Shown here one piece after another: positions 48,671 through 59,654 of a stretch of 64,000 bases of DNA. The DNA comes from Sesamum alatum (taxonomy: Eukaryota; Streptophyta; Magnoliopsida; Lamiales; Pedaliaceae). The first letter of the stretch is position 1; every line of letters begins with the position of its first letter. The translations under genes were made by a program, and so were the position numbers. The DNA lies in NCBI GenBank assembly GCA_034509735.1, contig JACGWO010000005.1, positions 32,704,479 through 32,768,478 of the forward strand, in the 5' to 3' direction. The notes beneath the pieces are model-generated. The model did no database searches. It was given only the letters and a program-made list of their open reading frames with translations, and had not been told where the DNA came from.

Positions 48671-49674
48671 TCATTCACTTGGTGGGGAGGGATGTGAAAC
48701 CTTAGCTCTTTTGTACCAGGACTGTGGGACACCTGGTGGAGGCAGAACAGAATCAACATCGCTATCGCTGCCATAATATTCTTCAAGAGCCCGCCACATA
48801 GAGGAGCTGGAACTGTCAGAGACGATTAACACCTGTGGATGAGGGACTGCATTAGTGGGGTGTGTAACATTATGGGGAGCTTCATTTACAGGTTTAGATG
48901 GTCCTGCTTCGTTTACTGGCTCCATAGGGACCGCTTCAATATCTGTTGCATCAGGTTCAACATCAGGTGCAACTTCAAGCATGGGTGGTATTTCAGCGGC
49001 TGCACCAACACCGACTTCATTCGCAAGTTCAACACGTTCTGCTTCATTCGCGCGGGTGGGGGTACTGCCGCCCAACCCTCGGGAACTGCGGGTAGGTTAA
49101 GGTCAACCCGAAGACCATCTGGATCTTCATCCCCTCCGTTATTTGGCCTGTCAAACAAAATGCACAGTTCCTCCCAAAAATCCTCATAAGCATTGCAATA
49201 GCACTTGGCACGTTTGTTTTGCTGAAATGAAGATTTTTGAGCAAGTTACGTCACGTACGTATTGTTAACAGGTGCCCTAACTTAACATTTTGGTAATGTG
49301 ACACATATGTAACTATAGGGAGACAAACTACGTACCCCGTAAAGATAACGCCAAACCTGATCCGGTGCGGTGACAAACCCTAGGCGTTGGTTCCAAATCA
49401 CTCCCTCCATGTTAACGACCCAACGAAACAGGTGGTAACGTTCCTGTAGCCTTTGAACCCTACTTTGTGCCCATTCATAGGTGATCTTAGTTCCATACCT
49501 CTTGTTCACATCATAGAGTGCACACATCACTGCATGCACGTTTGGGCGGCCCGGACGGAACAACCCTGACCTTGCATGCTCCACCAAGCTGTCAACAAAG
49601 GTTTTTTCCATATCTTTGGTCCACCTATTGAAGTAGAAGAACTGTTGTTGGTAATAGTACCCATCAGGCCACAT
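48671..49674 (-). pseudogene. SANT-like ORF, copy C (possible frameshift)
   Basis: Exon 1 (49674-49336) encodes MWPDGYYYQQQFFYFNRWTK, VDSLVEHARSGLFRPGRPNV, VMCALYDVNKRYGTKITYEW and VIWNQRLGFVTAPDQVWRYL. This is a clean SANT-like domain and the best preserved of the three. Exon 2 starts at 49221 (QNKRAKCYCNAYEDFWEELC) and runs to DLNLPAVPEG. There the frame changes at a C-rich stretch near 49065, and the long acidic, Pro/Val-rich tail (GGSTPTRANEAERVELANEV onwards) continues in the shifted frame to 48671. The unshifted frame ends at 48913. An in-frame ATG further upstream (49752) exists; 49674 was preferred by alignment with copy B. Confidence 0.6.
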
Positions 49675-50732
49675 GTTCACAGTAGAGGAGAGAAATTGAG
49701 TAAGAAGAGAGGGATTTGAACGACCATAAGAAGATGTATGGAAATGGTGCATGCCTGCAATTCTAGTGCCAAGATGCCCTATTTATAAGCGGGAACTTCT
49801 GCAAATGCATAGGAACAAAGGGGACACTTAGTAATGAGAGTAAGGAGGGTACATGCACTTCACACCAATTGGATTTGCATTCAATAACCATCAAATCCGA
49901 GTGGATTCCAATCCTCCATTAGTGCTGCTAGGTTTTCTTGCTGAAGCCAAGTTCTATTCACATTAAACCTAACTACATACACACCAAGAAGCCGCCAGCA
50001 AGAACACATGCAAGTGAGATATTCTCATGCATTTATGGAAGAAATAGTGTCCAAAATAAAAGCAACCTACTCTCATTAATGGCGGGAAAGTGCTGAGCGC
50101 GGTAACCGACGCTTTCTCGTGCCTTTACCATGGAAGATTGCACAATCTTGCAATGTAAATGCAAAATTGTGTTGCAGATTTGGCTTAAGGGCAAACGCGG
50201 TAATAAATTCGCATTTATTACCTGATTTAACATGTAATAATTACTAGGGGCAAAGACGAAATTGCACCATTCATCAGCATATCAGTGGAAGATAGTAAAC
50301 GGTGGATTATTTGTCTGAACGGATTAAACCGAAGATAAAGATGTCAAGTAAACATAAGATAATATAAAATAGTATGCTCAAGTAATATAGATAGTATGGA
50401 CCTACTATAATATGACTTAATAAAATATGAGCCAGTAAACATGGCCTTAGGCTATATTTATTGACTCATATTGGATTAGCCCACATTATAATAGCTCCAT
50501 AGTATCTTTTGTAGTAGCCTAAACAAGACTATTTGATTACGTCTTTACTTTGCATATATAATGTGGTCAATAATGAATTTTTTGCTTTCTCTTCATTCTG
50601 AATTTTTTCGTAGCTGAAGTTTTCAACGGCCTCTATTTTCGCAGCCAAGGCTGTGTTTTCCCTTTCCCTTTTAGCTGTGATAAGTGATAGAAGTGGCTCA
50701 CCTACTTTGTTGCTTTTGATGTTAGGCAAAAA

Positions 50733-51610
50733 TAGGGCTGCAAACGAGCCGAGCTCGAGCTCACGAGCTCAAATTTGAATTTTTTTTTTCAACACAATGA
50801 AAAATATATGGATTATTCTACAAAATTCATATGAATTGCATTAAATATGTATTTAAAAAAATTATCAAAACGTATTAAATTGTTGATTAAGCTTGTTTCA
50901 AGACAATATAAACCAAATTACCATACTTTAATATCATCTACAACTAAAATATGAGATATTGACTAATAATTATAATATATGATGAATTTTGAAACAAATA
51001 CATTTCGTTGTAGTGAAAATTGAAATATAACAAAAATATTCATATGAATTGTCTTAAATATTTATTTTAAAAAATATCAAATCGTACTAAGTTGTTGATT
51101 AAGCATGTTTTTAGATAATATAAACTAAAACACCATATTTTAATATCGTCTAAAACTGAAATATGAGTTATTGACTAATAATTCTAATATAAGATAAATT
51201 TAGAAATAAATACATTTTATGAAGTGGATTTTAAATTATAACAATAAAATTCATATGCATTATACTAAATATTCATTTACAAAAAAAATATCAAAACTTA
51301 CTAAAATGTTGCTTAAATTTGTTTTTTGACAATATAAATAAGAATATCATATTTTATTATTATATAAAATTAAAATAAAAGATATATTGACTAATAATTT
51401 TAATATATAGTGAATTTTTAATATAAAGTTGATATAATATTGAAATGTACTTAAATATATAAAAATATGTATAAATAAAAAAAATTAAAAAAAACAATTG
51501 TGAGCTCGCGAGCTGGACGAACACAAATAATTGAGCTCGAGCTCGAGTCAAGCTCGGACTCGAGCTGGCTCGCGAGCTCGCGAGCCGGCTCAGCTCAACT
51601 TGCACCCCTG
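50733..51610. mobile_element. Non-autonomous hAT-type element (878 bp)
   Basis: Terminal repeats are TAGGGCTGCAAACGAGCC on the left and, on the minus strand, CAGGGGTGCAAGTTGAGC on the right. An 8-bp target duplication flanks it: GGCAAAAA (50725-50732) and GGCAAAAT (51611-51618). Both ends have GAGCTCG-rich subterminal repeats. The interior is AT-rich and holds three imperfect tandem copies of a unit of about 213 bp. No transposase is present. The element is inserted inside Harbinger element Y. Confidence 0.8.
50820..51460. repeat. Three tandem copies of an AT-rich unit of about 213 bp
   Basis: Copies start near 50822, 51037 and 51247. Each starts with an AATTCATATGAATTG-like palindrome. Next come a TATCAAAAC...TA block and a TTGTTGATTAAGC-like block, then ATAATTnTAATAT. 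They form the body of the hAT-type element. Confidence 0.75.
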
Positions 51611-52268
51611 GGCAAAATCAACAGTGAGACAACAAAGTTTGTATTACTTATTTTGAGTATTAAATATGAAAATGGTTAATTGTCATTCTAAAAATGCAGA
51701 AAAAATAGAGGAGGAGATGAGGCGGTGGAGCCCCAACGCTAGCACAACCTGGATGCAAGTCTGGATGAAAAAACAAGAGAGAAGAGTGTTGGAGAATCGT
51801 ATGAGAATATTAAAGACACGATTGAAAATGAATTTGAAATAAATTACCTGGAGCGGAGGAGATGAAGGTGAAAGCTCAAGATGGAGTTGGAGTTGGGGTT
51901 GGGGAGAAGGAACATATAGAGGAGGAAGTTGAAGCACTGTAATGGAAAATGAGTTGTAATAAATGTGCACACTAATGTCAACACACTAATGGAAAATATG
52001 GTGAAATTTTGTGTACAAATATGGGCAAAATTGATCAAAAAGATTGGGGTATAAGGACAAAGCTGAAAAAAATTTAGTTGGGGGTCGAAGTGGACCCTGC
52101 ATATCATTTAATCTCACGTCCAATTCCATATTGTAATATGGGTTGTAATAGGATGCAATAGAGGGCTGAGGGAGTTAATAGCGGACCAGAATTTTTTTCA
52201 GTAAACACACTGCTGTGTGAAATTAAGCCAAATATCCAGCCTAATAGGATACAGTAAACACGAACTTA

Positions 52269-52821
52269 GTTTTATACTTTGTTTATATTTTGTATGAGTG
52301 TGTAATATAAATGAATATAGGTTACTTAACACACATTAAACTGTGTATTTTCTAAAAGAAAATACAAACAAATATTCAAGAATACCTCTTAATTTAATCC
52401 TATTCATTTACACTGAAACCATCAATAACTTGATGTATAATATATTAATTAATTAATTAATAAGCTAATAACTATACAATGAAAATACACAACCCCACCC
52501 ACACATAGAGTGAAATTCAAATAATAATAATATATATACAAAGAAATAAGGTAAAATTCTGAGAATGCAGTCAACATAGTCCAACACAAGATGTAATTAG
52601 AGTTTCCATTGTTACAGACAGACACTCAATATACTTTTACCATTACAAAAGCTCTTTCACCAACCAACACAGACAACACCACACAAAAACACCCACCTAA
52701 AAACTATACAGAAATAGAAAACAACAAAGGTTATATAATTGCAAGTACTAAGAGTTGTGAGACTGTTATGCTATAATTGCCGACACGACAACAAAACTTG
52801 TAGTTCTATATAACAAAAAGA

Positions 52822-52852
<31 letters not shown>

Positions 52853-52929
52853 TTATGTTGCTGCTGCTGCTGTTGCTGTTGCTGTTACTACTCTTACCAC
52901 TACTCTACAGAGAGAGAGAGAGTGAGTTT
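52269..52929. other. 3' flank of the At1g16860-like gene with ATC/CAG microsatellites
   Basis: AT-rich intergenic DNA leads into the likely 3' UTR of the minus-strand gene. This carries an (ATC)n run near 52825-52853, a GCTGCTGCTGTT stretch, and a short (AG)n run near 52909-52921 just before the stop codon. No other gene is seen. Confidence 0.5.
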
Positions 52930-55322
52930 CTAGACTGGTATAACATCCACCTTTGATGTGTCCTCACACCTCAACACGATCCCCTCAAAGGTTGCAGGAA
53001 ATATGCATTTTGTCCACTGGCAACCGGTGGTCGAGGCCTCCGAAGGAGGTACTATCATCAGCACGTTTTCGTTCCTCTGAACCACGCCCATCACGCTTAC
53101 TGTGCTTCCTTCCTTTATATACCTACGTCACAACCCCAACAGTAATCAACTCAACAAATCGCATAATCATCGTGATTATAATATTTAGAGTAGTCTTTAC
53201 CCTTCTTTTAATCGCATTACACGATCATCACTCGACAGATTCCTCTCTCCCAACCACCTGATGAATTCTGGAGAGCTTTCTTTGTTTTGAGGGTCTACAT
53301 CAATGGCAATACTGTCATCCACATAAGAAGTCACCCGTGCACCGTACCCAGCTTTAACCAATGCTCTCAGCCCAGACTGGAAGTCGGAGATGTAGAAGTC
53401 GACAACATGCTTCTGCATCCGTTATGGACACCAAGAATTCTAGTTAACTACTGTAGCTACAAAATGAATCATCACAAGGAAAAATAGGAAAGATTTGAAA
53501 ATGTGATGGAAATACAGTCAAACAAAGCAAGTATTTTGTGGGAGATTCAAACAAAAGTACGGTCTCCACATCATCTCTTCTCCATCACTTTGCCAATTAT
53601 GGCAGGCAATTTACCCATTGCCGGAGGGGCAGAAATACAAGATTATAGGTGAGGGAAGTGGATGAGAGTAAATGCATTTCAAATTATTTTTCTTCCTCGT
53701 ATAGACTAAAGTGGAGTGGAGGATGATAGATATGCCTTTAGCTTGTCACTACAAATGCTCGGTTAGCAACAAGTTGCACACATTTTACTCATAGTTTGCC
53801 AAGGGCTAGAAATTTCACAAATGGACTGCAAAAGTAACCGAATATAGCATCATACCTCTGAAGATCTAAGGCCCCATGTGAAACGACGATGGGTAGGATT
53901 TGCAGCCTTCGAATCCCATCCCCTATACTCGTATAAACTTGTAGAGGTGTACACGCATCTAGGAACCTTTTGGAAGGATGACTTGAGGGGAACATTTCCA
54001 CAGGTGACCACCTTCCCAATAACATAAAACATCGAGTAAGAATATAGAATAAGTGATCACTAATAGTGCAACCACTGGAGTAACAAAACCAGCAAACTCA
54101 CATCTGCATGACAACGGGAACATTTAAAGGTTCATCTAGATTAACATATCAACATTTCAAATCTTGGAATATTGTCTAGAAGAAGAAATCACACAAGTAC
54201 CGTAAAGGCCCATAAATTGTCAATCTTTTCTTATGAGGGAAGAATGTTGCACTAATAGAAACAGACAATGAATAAGCTAGCCAACCAAAACATGTGCACG
54301 TGACCCTAAGCATTCAGGTTTGGATAAAGGGTAGGTGTTCGATCAAATTAGTAGTTAAAAGCCTGCAATCATCGAGAATAATAATATTATAATAACATGG
54401 CTACAGTTATAAAGTTACATACCCCGGAGACCTTGACGTATTGACCATTTTTTGCAGTTCTTAGTTCGGAATCAGGGTAACGGGCAATGTATCCAACGAC
54501 AGCTTTTCTTCCCCAACAAGAATTCCACATGAATAGAGCAGCAACAATGCAGAACAAGACAATAACAACAACGAGGAGAACAGCATTGTGAACTGCACCA
54601 AGAATAAAACCCCCAGCGATGAAGCCCATCACAAAAAGCAGAATAACTGCCCATAAGATAGGTTTAGGGAGGTTCCTTTTAAAGGAATAGTCATCATCTT
54701 GACCAAGAGTAGTCACAGCCTGGTTGTTACTAACTGAGGAACCATGCATTTTGATTGGTCCACTTGAGTCCAAAGGCCCAGAAACCTTTCTTGGGGCCCC
54801 AGATGAATTTAGTGGACCAGATGAGATTGGTCCAGATGTAATGAGACCTGTTGTCGGAAGAACTGGGGGTATAGGACCTGAATTTTGGCGGCCTACTGGT
54901 GTTACACCCCCAGATTGAGGGCCAGAGGACCTTTTGATAGGTTCTCCATGTTTATTCAGTGGCCCAGAATTTGATTTTTTCATCGAAGCAGAACTGGCCA
55001 CTCCCATGGATGATACAGGCCCTGAGGTAGAGTAGCTTGACCTGGCTGCAGCATTAGGGTTTATAGGTCCGGAGTGTGAAGCAGCTCCAGCAAAAGACCC
55101 GGATCTTGAAGTGGCACCTGTAATAGGTCCAGATTTCCTAGATTTCGAGCCATCAACGGGAATGTCAAACATTTTTCCGAGCTCACCGGATCTCTTGATG
55201 TCCCCACCAGTATAGGGCATGGCCACGGAGCTCATGGTTGGTGTTCTTTCTTTGGGCTGCTCTGGACGGCCTGATACATATAGCCCATTGCTAAGCTGAT
55301 GAGAGGGGAATCTAGAACCCAT
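52930..55322 (-). CDS. Two-TM plant protein of the At1g16860 family
   Basis: Coding exons are 55322-54423, 54011-53856, 53412-53201 and 53122-52930, giving 486 residues. It begins MGSRFPSHQLSNGLYVSGRP, the conserved start of this family, so the ATG at 55322 was preferred over an in-frame one at 55376. Residues about 60-215 are Ser/Gly/Pro-rich with repeated SGPI/SGPL motifs. Two adjacent hydrophobic segments follow (ILWAVILLFVMGFIAGGFIL and AVLLVVVIVLFCIVAALFMW). The globular C-terminal part includes GYIARYPDSELRTAKNGQYV, RFTWGLRSSEKHVVDFYISD and GCQWTKCIFPATFEGIVLRC. It is a plant-specific membrane protein; older records label it ubiquitin-protease-related, with no catalytic motif visible. 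Function is unknown. A 5' UTR intron (acceptor about 55372, donor about 57292) is plausible. Confidence 0.88.
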
Positions 55323-57639
55323 CAGGTTTTCCTTACACGGTAAGTGTACTGGCAAACGGAGTATATGCTGCTGCAACTATATCAGTGACTATTTAGGCCT
55401 CTGAACAAAAGAAATGATTTCAATCAACTAAACGTTTCTTAAGGAAGAAATCAAAGATAAATCTCCTTTAGAACCAAATTCGTATGAGAACCATCAAAGG
55501 GAATGACAAACAAAAACGTGTAATAAAGAACATGCAGATGATTCATGATTTAATATGCTACACGACAGCTGTTTTCCTTTGCTTAGATAATAAAGGTTGG
55601 CACAGAGAATTATATACCGTTAGGAAATCAACATTCAGATTCTATTGCCCGATATATACAAACAGAAAAACAAAATTAGAAAGATCGTAACACACTTTAA
55701 CAAATGAAGTCAAGGGAAATCCCAACTGTACGTTACCCGTCAATAAATTCCGTATCTTTTTTCCAGTTTTTCAGGTGTGGCAAAGTATAAACATGTGGAC
55801 GAAAGAGGCACGTAAAAGGTGTAGAAACTGCATGCAGGAGATACGAGTTCACTAATACAAAACATGATCCCTCACTTCCAATTTGCAGCATTACAAGTTA
55901 ACGGCATACAAAATAGTAACTGACTGCTCAGACAAATTCAAGTTTTTCAGATTATTATCAGGAGCACAAGGGAGCACATTCCAGTTTACACTTCAAACAA
56001 CTTGATGATTATTTTCAACTATTTTCTTTAGCAGGACAGCGACAAATTTAGGGCAGCCAGAAATGCAGAACAAGAGGAGACATTAAACTGACATTTTCAA
56101 ATGCTCGAAAACAATTTATTCAAAGCATCTCAGATAGAAATTTCTGGGTCTGGACTCTACGACATTAAGAAATTATATGAAATAAGTGGTGATTCACAGA
56201 CTATACACAGAGCAAAGCCCGAAAGAGAGAGAGAGACAGAGAGAGTCTGTGACTCCTCATCCATTTATGAGATAAAAAAACCTGTATAAATTAACCGGAC
56301 AAGTTGCTTAAAATTAACAACGGGAAACGAGTGAACTCTAATACTTCACTGCATGAGAAGAGCAAGTGACAAGTGCGAGTGACAGAGACTAGCAATCAAG
56401 AAACAGACTTTAGAACCAGACCTTTGCGATAGTTCACCAAAACTTCTGAGAAAATGAGGAAGCAAAGGAAGATGTAACCAGAAACTGGCAGCCATAATTT
56501 CATAATAAAGCAGAATCTTCCAAAAACTGACAGTGAATCAATTAATACAACCAACAAATCTTCGTCAGCTGCACATGTGCAAGTGATTAGGAGGTACAGA
56601 AAACAACAACATAATTTTTATAAAACTCCATTTTCAGTTTCTCTGAGTGATACAGTAAGGACAAAAACCGAAGCCAAAATGGCGGAAAATAAGGAAGGGA
56701 AGCGCAAGTGAAATTTTCCAACACACACAAATTCAGAATAGCCTACAATCATGAACAACAAAATAAAAAGAAGCCTCACAAAAACCAAATTCTCGTAGGA
56801 AATCAATCAGTCGATTCTATGCTAGAAATGAAATTAACTCCACACAATTTTTTCTTTTTTCTACTTCTCGAAATCAAGAAATCTAAGAAAAATGAATGAA
56901 ACACATGTTTATGGTTGAAACCCGATTAACACTGACATATCCACTTCACCATTTCAAGCAAAAACACAAGAAAAGGGCATATATAAAAATTAAAAAAAAA
57001 AAAAAAGAAAATTCCATTTAAGAGCATAACTTAAATTATGTTTTGATTTGGATTTGGGTTTGAAAGAAAAAAAAATTACCATGGATTGAAATTTTGGTGC
57101 TTGGAAATGTTCTTGTAAAATCCCATCAAATAAAAAAATATCCTTGCAACTTTATTCATTTCAAGCACCAAAAAAAGAAGTAAAAACTGCAAATCCTGTC
57201 AAATAATGTCTTCCCAAACACATTAAACGAACAAAAAAATATAATAACACCAAGAAATGTTTCTTGGACAGCAAATTTGAAAGTAGCAGTACCTGAAGAT
57301 GACAGGAGGAGGAGGAGATTGAGGAACATGTAGTGCTCTACAATACGCATATGTGAATGATAAGAAGAGGGTCGTTGTTACTTGGAATTGTGGTGCGATC
57401 CCATCACCAAACCATAAAAGATTTCTACTACTTTCTCTCTCTAAAATGCTTAAAAATTGAGTCTTGAGACTTGAGAGAGCCGCAACGACTGGTGGGTTGT
57501 CTGTCTTGGCCCTGTAACACAGATTATAACAGGAGAAAATAAATACCAGATTTTCTGCTCATATGATGGTATTGGTTGTAGTGACAGACAGCAACCATAA
57601 TTTATGCTTACTACTACTAATTAATTCAGTAATTCTTCC

Positions 57640-57688
<49 letters not shown>

Positions 57689-58372
57689 AGAGCCGAAACC
57701 CACACACAACACACTCACCTTCCACCTTCCACCTCTCACCATACCATACTCTCTGCTCTTTCTTCACTCTTGTTTCTCACTCTGCTGCTTTTATTAGTTT
57801 TTTCTTTTACATTTTGATTTTATTTAATCTTCTTTTAGGCCCTCCTATTTTCTGGAAATTTACATTTGACCCCCACGAGTGACATTATTTCTTTTCCACC
57901 CCACCTTTTTTGTGGTTGTAAATTGCAAATTAGGTCACTCCCTTAGGGAAATCTAAAAAAAAAAGAGCTCATGTTGTTTGAGTCCCACTGAACGTGTTGT
58001 TATTTATCTCATTTTATTTATCATTGTTAATTATATTGATATATTGATTTAAGTGTATCTAAATTAGTTATTGTAATTTATTTATCATTATTAATAAAAA
58101 GAAAGAATTGAAATGAAAATAGATAAACCTCATAGAGAATATTGTTCATACATATGTCATCGAACTAACCATACATAAGTACGTTTAATGAATTACTTAT
58201 AGATCGGATTTTTTTTTACGTGAATATAAATAGCGATTATTGTTAATTGGACGTTTGAATCTTATATTAGTGAAAAATATCGAGTTAGTCTTGTAGATCC
58301 ATGCACTCGACGTAGCATGAACTTTTATCGTATCGAACAGTGGTAGTCCGTGTCATATAATAATATTAAATA
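55323..58372. other. 5' UTR, possible leader intron and promoter of the At1g16860-like gene
   Basis: No separate gene is supported. On the minus strand CATCTTCAG/GTACTG near 57292 and TATAGTTGCAG near 55372 would make a leader intron of about 1.9 kb. An (AG)n run of about 40 bases (57642-57683) lies just upstream, in the likely leader or core promoter. 57800-58370 is AT-rich intergenic DNA. Confidence 0.45.
57642..57683. repeat. (GA)n microsatellite
   Basis: A perfect GA dinucleotide run of about 21 units. On the sense strand of the At1g16860-like gene it reads (CT)n, like the leader of the B-box gene. Confidence 0.95.
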
Positions 58373-58803
58373 GGGTAAATTACAACTATCTCCCTGAGGT
58401 ATGGCATAATTACAAATACTCCCTCGTTATTTCAAAAATTACAAATAACCCCTTGAAGTTTGTAATCATCTAACACATAACTCATTTTTATCTATTTTTA
58501 TAGATGAACTTACCAAAATGTCCTTATGCAAATTGAATTATTTTTTATTTAATTCTTCAAATTTTTTTGGACTACAATCGCAAGAAAATGTTTCTTAAGT
58601 TTTTTACACATAGAAACAATAATGCAATTTGACTCAATTGATTTTTCTATAATTTTAATAAAAAAAAAATCAAGGGCAAAATGGTAAATTTCAAGCCTTT
58701 AGTTAAAAATTACAAACCTCAACAGGGTATTTGTAATTTTTCAAACAACGAGATAGTATTTATAATTATGTCAAATCTTAGGGGAGGTGACTGTAATTTA
58801 CGC
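58373..58803. mobile_element. MULE-type MITE, copy 1 (431 bp)
   Basis: The left end GGGTAAATTACAACTATCTCC is mirrored on the right by GGTGACTGTAATTTACGC. The target duplication is 9 bp: TATTAAATA (58364-58372) and TATTAAGTA (58804-58812), with one mismatch. The body has no gene; subterminal words about tri-base runs (CAAATACTCCCTCG) also occur in copy 2. Confidence 0.8.
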
Positions 58804-59230
58804 TATTAAGTAACTATAAAGCTTTGGTTGATTTTGAGGTGTAGGGATAGTAAATATAAATGAAATGCAATGGGAAAACAAAATGAATGATGGTTTTTGT
58901 GTTTAATTTGTTTGGTTGAAAGGGTCGTTTTGAAGATATGATTTCCCTTTGCATTTAAGTCTTTGATTTGAGAATTGAGGACTCAAAGTCAAGAATAATA
59001 ATATATTCACTCTCACTCATATATTTACTACTAGTATTTAATTGTAACTGTTGATTCTTCTAATATATTTATTAATTGTAGATTTTCTTTTGTACCCATC
59101 AAATCTAATTTCCAGATTGCGTTTATTTTGTTTTTTTGGTGGATTTTTAAGTAATTATGAATGATTGTGGAAATCACACAGTCTAGATTCTACAAACCCC
59201 ACAATTAAGTAATATATGAATTTTTGTAAA

Positions 59231-59654
59231 GGGTAAATTACAATGATCTTTTCTGAGATTTGATATAATTACGTATATTTTTTTGTTGTCTCAAAAAATA
59301 CAAATACCTCCCTAAAGTTTGCAATTTTTAACCAGGGACCTGAAATGGTCCATTTTGCCCTTAATTTTTTTTAATTGTAGAAAAATCAGCCGAAACAAAT
59401 TACGTTATTACTCCCCGGTGCAAAAAATATAAGAAACCTCTCTCTGCGCATTTTTATCCAAAAAAATTTAGAAAAATTTAAAAAATAATTTAATTTACAT
59501 AAGGCCATTTTGGTCAGTTCACCCATAAAAATGGATGAAAATGGGTTATTTGTTAGACGGTTACAAATTTCATGAGGTATTTGTAATTTTTGAAACAACG
59601 AGAAAGTATTCGTAATTATGTCAAACCTCATGAAAGGTCATTGTAATTCACCCT
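59231..59654. mobile_element. MULE-type MITE, copy 2 (about 424 bp)
   Basis: The left end GGGTAAATTACAATGA and the right end TCATTGTAATTCACCC are inverted repeats with one mismatch. The flanks TTTTTGTAAA (59221-59230) and TTTTTGCAAA after the right end form a 9-10 bp target duplication, typical of Mutator-like elements. It shares its ends and internal words with copy 1. The minus-strand ORF inside it is not a gene. Confidence 0.85.

Larger units (their letters stand above)
41415..50446 (+). mobile_element. 9-kb PIF/Harbinger element X with transposase and several SANT-like ORFs
   Basis: The left end GGCCATGATTACT follows TTA (41412-41414). The right end, read on the minus strand, is GGCCATGTTTACT and is followed on the plus strand by TTA (50447-50449). 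A 12/13 terminal match plus a TTA duplication is diagnostic of PIF/Harbinger. Inside lie a DDE transposase pseudogene (42295-43685), a SANT/Myb ORF (44010-45110) on the same strand, and three SANT-like ORFs on the minus strand (45704-46218, 47079-47877, 48671-49674). All carry lesions, so the copy is dead. Normal PIF elements have one transposase and one SANT ORF, in 3-6 kb; four SANT ORFs are unusual. Confidence 0.75.
50450..52265 (-). mobile_element. Shorter, inverted Harbinger relative (element Y)
   Basis: The left end GGCTATATTTATTGACTCAT and the right end (minus strand GTTCGTGTTTACTG) are both flanked by TTA (50447-50449, 52266-52268). Sequence inside the left end of Y matches, in inverted form, sequence inside the right end of X (GACTCATATT, GCTCCATAGTATC against GGCTCATATT, GGTCCATACTATC). 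The right end of Y matches the left end of X (CTATTAGGCTGGATA against GTATTAGCCTGGATA). So Y is a related element in the opposite orientation. It carries no transposase. It is split by the hAT-like element at 50733. Confidence 0.65.

Noticed and set aside
55320..55376. Upstream in-frame start for the At1g16860-like gene
   Set aside because: The family begins at MGSRFPSHQLSN; the 18 codons before it fit a leader exon behind a splice acceptor.
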